64,000 nt of DNA from Mactra quadrangularis (lineage: Eukaryota > Mollusca > Bivalvia > Venerida > Mactridae): assembly GCA_025267735.1 (NCBI GenBank), contig CM046304.1, forward strand, positions 930,001 through 994,000, in the 5' to 3' direction. Of this stretch, positions 23,481 to 43,300 are shown one piece after another. Position numbers and translations under genes: made by a program. Every line of letters begins with the position of its first letter. Position 1 is the stretch's first letter. The notes below the pieces were generated by a model that worked only from the letters and a program-made list of their open reading frames with translations, was not told the DNA's origin and did no database searches.

Positions 23481-23717
23481 AAAGTTTGACCCCGATCTGA
23501 CCTTTCACATTTGCATTTAATTGCATCTACACATATCCCGACAAAATCAGTACCACACCAATTCTATACTTGGGCAGTGATTGTAAAATTATAGAAGTAC
23601 GTTTATGTGTTAAATTTCAACACATAATCTTCATGGCCACAGTGTAATTGAGCATTAATACATTTGTATTCAATGTTATGAATATTCTTGCATAAAGGTC
23701 AGGTCAGGGTCAAACTT
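23481..23717. mobile_element. AAAGTTTGACCC MITE, copy 1
   Basis: The ends AAAGTTTGACCCCGATCTGA and the complement of AGGTCAGGGTCAAACTT are inverted repeats. A second copy in the other orientation lies at 47405. Confidence 0.65.
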
Positions 23718-23981
23718 AACACACAAAAGTATGTTAGGACCATACATGAGAGTATGTTAACACAAAACCCCTTGATACAAAAGAGTTTCAAATATTTAAA
23801 TAATGCTCGCCCATGTATTTTTCAGCAATGAGTCGATTTGATTTAAATTGATCATTCAAATTAAATATTTTAAATATGCCACAAAAAACTGGATCAATAT
23901 ATTGTACATTATGCTCCATGTTTTAAGTATAAGGGAAACAATGTATGCAATATATACACATATGTCTATGTACACACTGCC

Positions 23982-24081
23982 AGGCAGCATATTATCAAAA
24001 ATCTTACGATAATTTAACATTAAATTACATAAGGATTTGCGACTAAAATTGGTCGTATGACGTTTAATAATACAGCCCCAG
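23982..24081. mobile_element. GGGCAGCATATTATC MITE downstream of PLK1
   Basis: A 100-bp foldback with TIR GGCAGCATATTATCAAAAAT and an AATAATACAGCCCC end. It would lie in the PLK1 3' UTR. Confidence 0.6.
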
Positions 24082-24185
24082 GGTGAAGTTTTTCACCATC
24101 ACTTGTAATGCTGCTTTCACCTAAAGCACTAAGGAATATATATATTCAATAAACAGGTCACTTTACACTCTTCAATGACTAGTCA

Positions 24186-34202
<10,017 letters not shown>

Positions 34203-34318
34203 TTTGATTTGTGTAAATTGTTAATGTTTAAATACTTAAACACCCAGAATCATTAAAGAAAATATTCAGCGAATGTTATTTTCAAAAACTTCATCAAACA
34301 TCCATCTTACACCATCAG

Positions 34319-34398
34319 TTCAAATTTTCGGCTTTCATAGGAGATACATAAACAATGATTTGATTGGTTGATTCAAACTGACATTCCTGTATCATTGG
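34319..34398 (-). promoter_or_regulatory. Candidate PLK1 G2/M promoter: CDE/CHR pair and two CCAAT boxes
   Basis: Read on the PLK1 strand, TTTGAA (34324-34319) is preceded by four A and then GCCG (34332-34329), the layout of a CDE-N4-CHR element. It lies about 117 bp upstream of the ATG. Two CCAAT boxes (complement of ATTGG at 34363-34367 and 34394-34398) lie further upstream, 31 bp apart. In vertebrate cell-cycle genes CHR sites bind DREAM/MMB and CCAAT boxes at about this spacing bind NF-Y. The motifs are seen; their function here is inferred. Confidence 0.5.
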
Positions 34399-36388
34399 CT
34401 AAATAAACCGCCATCTGGCGAGTATTATTATTTCGTTTACGAACAATTCCGAATATTGCCGTAAAATGACGTTTTACCATTCTATCAAATAATTTCATTG
34501 GGTGTTGTGATTATTACTAGCCAATCAAAATTGCGCTAAGAATCACTTGATGGATTTTAATTAGCGAAAAGATATTTTCTAGCAGAGTTTTCTCCCATTC
34601 GTTATACATTTGGAATGGAATTATAGAATAAAACGTCATCTAGATATTTTTAAAATATCTGTTTAAATAACTAAGATAATATTCACTCAGAAGTGTATGA
34701 GCGAAGCAAAAGTATGCGTTTGATGTGTTGCAGATAACCACATTCGTAGAAGGCTATGCTTAAATATGTACAAATTTAAACTAGAAAAACAGCAACTATA
34801 AAACAGTGTGCAATTATTATAATTAGGTAGTTCAAGCTCAGGTTAATATTGTCACACTGTATCTGGTCCTATGGCAATTTGTCTTTCAAGATAGTATCTA
34901 ATTTAAATCAAATGTAATGATCACTGGGTTTTTATCTATTAAAATGACTTTTTACACGTACGTTTATGGCGCAAAGATTGTGATGAAATAAAACCTTTCT
35001 CAGCCTTAACGTGTGAAGTTGGAAGAGGGTCATTTCGAGTTTAATCCAAACTGACCGATTGCAATATTTATAATACCTGCAGGCAATTTATACTCTTAAA
35101 ACCATTTCCTTACAAAACCACTTAATTTATCACATTGATAATCAGTTGGATCGATTTGTATTTCCTATACAAATGTACTACATACTAGTATTTGCGGACA
35201 CATCAAGATATCCTCTTCCGGTGTTGATTAAACATATTTCAAGTCATTCAAAATTGTTTAAACTAACAATAGCTTAGGGCTGGTTATTTTTGGTGTTTAT
35301 CTTTAGTCTCAGAAAATTGCCATCTGAATCCCGATCCCAGTTTCCATGGCAACGCTTGGGCGAAGCAAAAATGGAAAATATGCAAATCTTGCGGGTTTTA
35401 TTTACAAAAATTTGCATTTCATTCAGTTATATTTCCCCCCATTCTCGTTCCCAGAGTCTAGTAGGATTCTCAATACTAGCCTCTGGCACCACACGGCTAA
35501 TTTCAGGAATGAAACGTCATAGTTTTGGCCGATATCGACCAATCAACCTATCAACCAATCCAATTGTCGCTTACATAGCATCTTCGTCTAAAGTTTAAGA
35601 TAATGTTTAACTTTAAATTTCTATATCAAAGTGACACATAATCTAGGGTCTATCTATATAAACATGACAGCAGTCCTGCTGTTTTATGGTTTTAATCCTT
35701 TGAAGGTCCAATGCAGTGCGCAGTGGCAATATACACCAAACAAGAAAATAGTTGTTTGCTTAATGACAGGCTGTTGATTAAATGTGTGTAACACTAATTA
35801 ATGATATTATCAGGCGATTATTATACGGGATGACACGCTTCGTGTACCAGACCAACAGTGGCTGTACTCGTAAACTATGTCAGGACTGAAACTTTTAATT
35901 GACCAGTGTTAAGTTTTATAGCAATTAGGATTTTATGGGCTATACTGTGGTGCTATTTTTCGTACTTCTGGATTTAATCTGTACCTTGATATTATATTGT
36001 GCATTTTAAACTCAACATATTTTTATGCATCTATTCTTTACTGAGATATTTATCGTTTTTGTTATCATTTTTTTTATTGTATTATATAGTTTAAACTTAT
36101 TTTATTGCCCGTAAATACATTTTTCAATTACATAAATACAACAAATATAATAATTATACATAACTAAATGCATATACGGCAATCGGGTTGAGCCACAAGT
36201 TCTAAAACTTAGTTACGGCTCTCCCCTTTGTTAAATATTGTATGTCGAGTAAAAAGCATCACAAAAAAAAAATATTGTATACATGTTCGATTTGAGACTG
36301 TAAGTGTACACACGGTTTTGACGGTTTTTACGAATCATGTAGGGAAACTAGGTCTAACACTATTTTACATTCTCTTTAATTCCTTAAA

Positions 36389-36774
36389 AATCTCCGTAAA
36401 CAGATATCCTGTAGAGCGTTGTCGTACAGGATCTCTAAGGACCCCATGAAGGGTCACGTCGAGATGACATTTATGCCGACCAATCTATGCGTAGCTAACA
36501 TCTATTAATAGCATTTTAGTTTCGTAATTTCTATTTTTGAACCAAGGTTTGCGAGCTTATTTGACAGCGGTATTATTCACAGTCTGCGATTAGACGGCTC
36601 ATTTCCAATTGCGTGATGTAGAAGATGTAAACAAGTTACTAAACATTACGATTTCGTCATGAATATTATAACGAGAAAAGGTCACCTGAACGTGACCCTC
36701 GTAAGAAAAAGGCCAGATCTAAATTAGTGAGTAGGTGAGCGGAAAATTTTAGATCGGGTTTTAATCAGATTGAT
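36389..36774 (+). mobile_element. Family B MITE between PLK1 and API5
   Basis: A near-complete copy, CTCCGTAAACAGATATCC to GGTTTTAATCAGATTG; it ends about 550 bp upstream of the API5 ATG. Confidence 0.7.
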
Positions 36775-37326
36775 TTTTTAATAAAATCTCCATATAACAC
36801 TGGTTGGGAAAAAACACGCTACATAGGCAATTTTAAACTGGATTTGAATCGTGAACTTAAATCAGGGTATCGGCTTTTTGTACACAAACGGTCCTACTGA
36901 CATCTTCATATCTTCATCTTCAATATATATATAATGGGGTATCGGCAATAGAACTTACGGAAGTTTTTTTTTCTGAGCTTATGTTACCGTGCCATTGCTT
37001 TTAAAGTTTTCTGCAACGCAAAGATTACACTCTTTAAATTCTTGAACTTTTTCAAGCTATTGAAAAGCGAAAAAGAAAAAAAGCCCATATGATATTGGGA
37101 CATCTAAAATAAATAATGAATTTGCTTGTAAAAAACTCCGTAATTTCTCATAAGAATTTTGGGAAAGAACAATAACTCTGTAAAGCAAGTCGTCAGATTC
37201 CGGACAATACGGGGTTTATCCATCTCAAATCGCGTTTTCAACGTGATTTTATTGGAAAGAAGCATTTCGTTGTTGAAATTCTTTATTTTATGGATTTTTG
37301 AAGATTATACACACAATTCCACTAAA

Positions 37327-40300
37327 ATGGTTACGGTGGAACAATTATATCACAAATTTGGAGTTCTTGCTGACGCTAAAGATAAAGCAGGCGAGGTAAA
37401 CGTTGTTGATTTTTCGGTCAGATTGTTTTTGTTTTTCTGCAATGAGTGGGTGGGATGAAGTTTGTGTTGGACGCCGGTTTGTTTACCCTTTGAATTATAC
37501 ACACATGCGTTAAAATTGTGCTTGATTTTCTAATTTAGCGTGATTTATGATCAAAACAAAACGGATCTAAATTATATTATGCAAGTTGAGTCGTGAATTG
37601 TTGGCTCTGCGTGTCGGAGATTTCCATCCCAATTCATGATAATTTTTATGAGCTATTACAGTGTGTTAGTCAGTTTTTCTTCTTCCTGCAAGATCCCTCT
37701 CTGGGGCATTGTTGCACAGGCGAAAGGTCAAAGACTTGGTGTTGCACCAAGAGTTAAAAATATGAAAAACCTTTAAAACTATATACACTGATGTAAACTG
37801 TTACATCTCGGCCAGCCCCTGTTTGAATGCATCACAACTTGGAGCTGTTGCAATGTGGTTTGGCAGCTGGTTCCACAGTCTTGTAGCCGAGGGAAAGAAT
37901 GACTTGGGGAGGAAGTCTGTTCTGCAGTATGGAACAGTGAAGCAGACGCCGTTTCCTCTAGTTGTAATGAAGGCTGGGTGATGATACGGTTCTGGTTGGA
38001 TGTCCGTTGACGCATGCACAAGTCCTTTGGCTGTTAACAGATCTGTTTATTGCATCCGTATTCTCTCCCTACAAAAGCCAACTTTCCTATTTAAAATATT
38101 CATGTCAGTGTAACAATGTGTCTCAGTGCCAATTGGTGGTGAGTGATGTTTTGTACTGATGGACACTTTTTACCCACAAAAATACTTCCCACCTTATTTT
38201 GAACTTAGGGGCTGAGCTATTAGCTAACTCTTGAAATTGATAGTAAGTAAGTATTTTAAAGTCGGAGAATCATGGCATAGTACAATACAAGGTAATTAGT
38301 AACACTGGATTCTATATTCAGACTAAAACTGATCAGTGGCATTTTCCTCTGGTCATTCCAAAATTTCTTTGATTTCTTATTGTATAATTTAACACAAATA
38401 AAAACTTCTAATTATTAATTAAAATCTTCTTAATAATTTTATTTCAGCATGAAGAAGAGTTTTTATATATTATAAGTGCAGTAAAAGGTGGGCCGGGAGA
38501 GAAAAGATTAGCATCACAGTTTGTTACAAGATTTTTTAAGTATTTTCCTAAACTTTCCTATCAGGCTATTAATGCATTGTTTGATCTGTGTGAAGATGAC
38601 GACATCAATGTAAGTTCATTAGCTGTTAACTTTTAATTAAATTTATACTTGTACAAGTATGTTTCTTCAATTGATAAATGTATCTTTTTTAATAAAATAT
38701 TTTAAGCCGCCTGGCTAGCTCAGTTGGTAGCATGCAAGTCTACTGATCGATAGGTCGTGAGTTCGATTCCCGGGCGGGGCATACTTTCGTTGAGCTTGGT
38801 GATGAAATTATTTCTACAGCCATTCTCCCTCCTACCAATGATTTTTAATTATGAAGGACAGTTGTCAGTCACTGACGAAAGTATGCGATTAGTAGTTGGT
38901 TAACAGCTAAATCCAGAGATTAGCCTTTCCAGGAGGAGTGGGTAGATTGACTGACCGTTGTTATACAGCCTATACAATGTTGCAACGGCGTTAAACCCAA
39001 CAAAAACAAACAAACAAACAATAATAAACTATTTTATCATTCTGTGTTTTAACTTAAAATATTCGTCTTCAATTTGTTGTAATTTTACTTTAAAAAAACA
39101 ACCACAGTGTTCTCTTCATGATATTCTGTTTAATTTTTAATTACTTTCACATTAAATGCAGTGCTTATTCTAGAATTCAGAAAAGGACAGGGATGCGAGG
39201 AAAAAAGGGACTGAGCCCAACTTAGTGTTTCAATGTCTCTATTTCTGCATTTGGGGAGCCAAAAGCAAGGAGAAGATAGTAGGGGGTTTAAAGTAATCAC
39301 TAAGTTGCTTTAAATTAAAATATCTGAGAATGTAATTTATCTAGTTATAAAGCAGTTGTTAAGGTTTAGATACATATTATAGAGATGTATTTTGTATTCT
39401 TTACTCCATCCTTTATATTTATTTTACAGATACGTAAACAAGCTATCAAGGATCTACCGTCACTTTGTAAAGTGAATGCAGAACATGTTCCTAAGATAGC
39501 TGAAGCTTTGACACAATTATTACAATGTGAAGATCCTGTTGAATTAAGTCTCATACATTCTTCATTGAATCAGTTATTTACAATAAATGCCAAAAGTAAG
39601 TCTATGTTTTTAATTCTTGATTTGTGAAATAAAGTTTCTTTATTTGGTCTATTTATTTATCAAGTGACTTCAATTCTTTATTTGGCTATACTTATATGGA
39701 AGGTAGTTAATGCACAGTTTTATGGAAATTATGCATTGTGAAAATTGTATGTTTGACTATCTCAGGGTGCAATCACATAATTCCTAATAGGGCTTTATCG
39801 ATTTCCCGATGCATCGTGAGATCGTATTCGCGACTGTCCGATACGGGTGTATCAAATTGCGTCGTAAAAAATCGCGATTCAGAAGCCCCTTTACAAGAAA
39901 TCAGTTAAAAACAAAATATACTATATATCTATAGCATTTAACTTGCAATTGCAATCTTTTATTAGCTCAACTTTTCGAAGAAAATGAGAGCTATTGCTAT
40001 CACTTTGGTGTCGGCGTTGGCGTTGGCGTTGGTTTTCAGGTTAAAGTTTTTTGAAACACTTATAACTTAAACACTATCCAAGTTATTTTATTGAAAGTTG
40101 GTATACTTATTAAGTGGGACTATATTAACCATTCTGTGAAAGGGGATAACTCTGGATGAATTATTTTATGAGTTATTGCCCTTTTATAATTAAATAATTG
40201 CAAAATATGAGGTTAAAGTTTTTCCTATGTAGAATATCTTCAATACTGATCAAGGTATTTGACTTAAAGTTTGTATACTTATTTGTTGGTACTATATCTA

Positions 40301-43300
40301 CCCGACTATGAAGGGATGTAACTGTGGATGAATTATTTTTGGAGTAATTGCCCTTTTATACTTAAGAAAAATGCAAAATATAATGTTAAAATCATTTCTA
40401 TATGTAATATCTTTAATACTAATTAAGATATTTGACTTTAAGTTTGTATACTTAGTTATGGGTACTATATCTACACAACTATAAAGGGACGTTACTTTGG
40501 ATGAATTGTTGTTGGAGTTATGCCCCTTTATACTTAAACATTTAAGATTAAAATTTGTCAAACCTTGGTCTACAAATAGAATTTACGAAATCAAAATGCT
40601 AAACATTTATGACATAAAGGTCATCTTGATGTGACCCTCCAGGGGAACCTTAGAGATCCTGTACGACAACGCTTTACAGGATATCTGTTTACGGAGATCG
40701 TACAAACCTGTGTTACTTACTGTTTACTATACTATGTATCATCTAGGTGTTCTACATGGAATATTTACTCAAGTGCATGGAGAAGATGACAAAGTTCGTG
40801 ACAATGCCATCAAATTTCTGTTTGTAAATCTGAGAAAATTACCCGAGGATACGCTAAATAAAGAAGCACAAGATTATATTGTTGACGAGTGTAAAAAGGT
40901 ATTTATACTTTTACTGTACGATGAAGTCTCCCTCAATGGCTACCTCCCTATTACAGTCACCCCTGTAAACGGTGCAGTTTAAAGTCTGCTTCCATATACA
41001 TGTTCAGCCGACTTTACAATCTTGTACAATAACTCTTGATCATTGAAATCACCCTCAGGTAGGCGATCCCTCACAGTACCCATTTACACTTGGGTGGAGT
41101 GGAACAATTGTTGGTTAATTTCTTGCTCAAGGAAATTAGTAATACCCCCAAATTAGGACCTCTCGATCCCTAAGCGTGGGTCTTACCACTTGACCACTGC
41201 TCCCACTGTAAAACTGCTGTTTCAAGTTAAGCCCTTGTTGCTTATTCCAAAATCCTTAACTGCATCAGTCACCTAAATAAAAAGTTTAAGGTTAAAGTGT
41301 GGTTTGAAACTTGCCTCCCTTTACACATTTCACCAACTTCACAATTTTGTATGATAACCCCTGATCATTGAAAATAAACTTCAGGCAGGTGAACCCGTAC
41401 ACACCTGGGTGAGGTGAAACAACTGTAGGTAAATTTCATGCTCAAGAAATGAGCTGTCCCCTCATGGGGTTTGCACCTGGGACCTCTCGATCCCTACTCG
41501 CACATTCTACCACTGGACCACTGCTCCTACTCATGTCTTTAAAACAACTACAACACATACAGGTCTTTAAATATTATAATTTTGTCATCTTTTTTACTGA
41601 TGCCTTTAGAATACAAGAATTATTTAAGTCCACTTGTTCTTGGAATAATTGATCTATCATTTTACTTTTAGGTGTTACAAGATGTAACTAAAGAAGAGTT
41701 TATATTTATTATGGAAATTTTGAAAACATTATCAAGTATGAACACAGTTATTGGTAGACAAAATCTACTAGAAATTGTCACAGAACAAGCTGAATTGGAC
41801 ACAGCATTTGAGGTAACAGTTGTCTCCCTTATTGATACTGATACATTTCTTAACTTTTTAGCTGTTAAATATTTGGAACGTTAATTCCTTTCAATGAAAT
41901 AAGGGTTTGAAAAGTAAATTTTATGAAATGCAATTGTATGTTCACACAAGTCTATTGACCTATTGATTTCAAAAATAAAATCTTCTACTTATAAACTTAT
42001 TGTTATTATTTCAGGCATCAGATTCAGATGTTGTTGACAGATTAATGTCTTGTGTGAAACAGGCAGCCCCATTATTTTCTGTAAGTATTATATTACGTTT
42101 CAGTTGTGATTACTCTGGAACGCAGAAATCTTTGTGGGGACAGAAAAAAAGACAGGACGAATCAAAGGGTTTATGTTTCAAAATACCTATTTCTGAATAT
42201 TAAGGAGCAAAAATGGAAGAAAATGCAATGCCTTGCTTCTCTGTGTTGGAAATATTATATATTTCAGTCAACTCGTCTAATTTTAATCAGTAGTTATGAT
42301 AGAATTGTCAACCAACTTGATGGTCTGCTGGACTTCCTTATTAAATTGTATTTGTGAAACTTTTAATCTACTATAAAGTTAATAATTAATACCACAAAGG
42401 TAATGCCTGCCAGTGAAAATCAAACCTACATTCCCTATTTCAGTACAATTGAGTGCTACTGACTGTGCTATGATTGATCATATCTTTTTATAAATTTAAA
42501 AAAAAACTCATTAATTTATTTTTCAGAAAAATGTACATTCAAAAGTGTTTGTGACTTACATATGTAACAATGTGTTGCCAGGATTTAGTGGACTAGCTGC
42601 CCCAGAAGAAGGGGTTGATATAAAATTAGACATGTTAAAATTACTGGCTGAAATCTCAGAATTCAATGGATTAAGTCTGGAAGATGTACAGTTGCCGTTA
42701 AGTAATGTGTTTGAAAGATTAATAGTAAGTATAGTTTATTTTAGCTTGATCTCTAGAGACAAGTTCTTTTAGCCTATATTAATCCCTTTTGAGTCCGCTA
42801 TCTAGTCTCGCAGTACTGAGCTAGTAGGATAAAGTTTCTTGCATAAGGAAACAATGGGGTAGGTTTTAGATGGGATTAAAACCAAGGTGGAGCTTTTTTT
42901 TTAACGTTGTATTCAACACATATTTAGGTCATATATACGACGGCCAGCTCTTCCTACTATAGGTTTCCTGGACACTCCTATCACCAGTACTAACTTACCC
43001 TGTCACGAGGCCGACAACTCATGTATAGGGTATGACCTACCGCGACCAGGTTGAACCCGCAATCTCCGGATTCAAAGTCAGACATGCTAACCACTACGCC
43101 ACTGCCGCTGCTATATAAGAAATAAAATGTACAATTGGATACCAGTTTTCTGAGAATTTTTCTCTGGTCATTGGCTTGTTTGCATGAGGAGAATTATTTG
43201 TCAATATTTATTATTAGCTGGATTTTTCAACGAAGAAATTTGGCTAAAAGTTTGGCAAAACCCTGGCTGGTGGGCGGGTGTCCGGTGTCACCATGTGTTG

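Larger units (their letters stand above)
17968..24185. other. Intergenic between PINX1 and PLK1
   Basis: 6.2 kb of A/T-rich DNA with one SINE, two family A elements and five foldback MITEs, plus whatever part is PLK1 3' UTR. Short ORFs here (for example 19962-20234) are low-complexity and match no family I know. Confidence 0.5.
34203..37326. other. Divergent PLK1/API5 intergenic region
   Basis: 3.1 kb. The PLK1-proximal 200 bp has the CDE/CHR and CCAAT motifs. Next to API5 lies a family B element (36389-36774). The 102-codon ORF at 35290-35598 resembles nothing I recognise. Confidence 0.5.

Noticed and set aside
35290..35598. 102-codon ORF between PLK1 and API5
   Set aside because: No start context, no recognisable domain and no splice structure; length is within chance for 3 kb.
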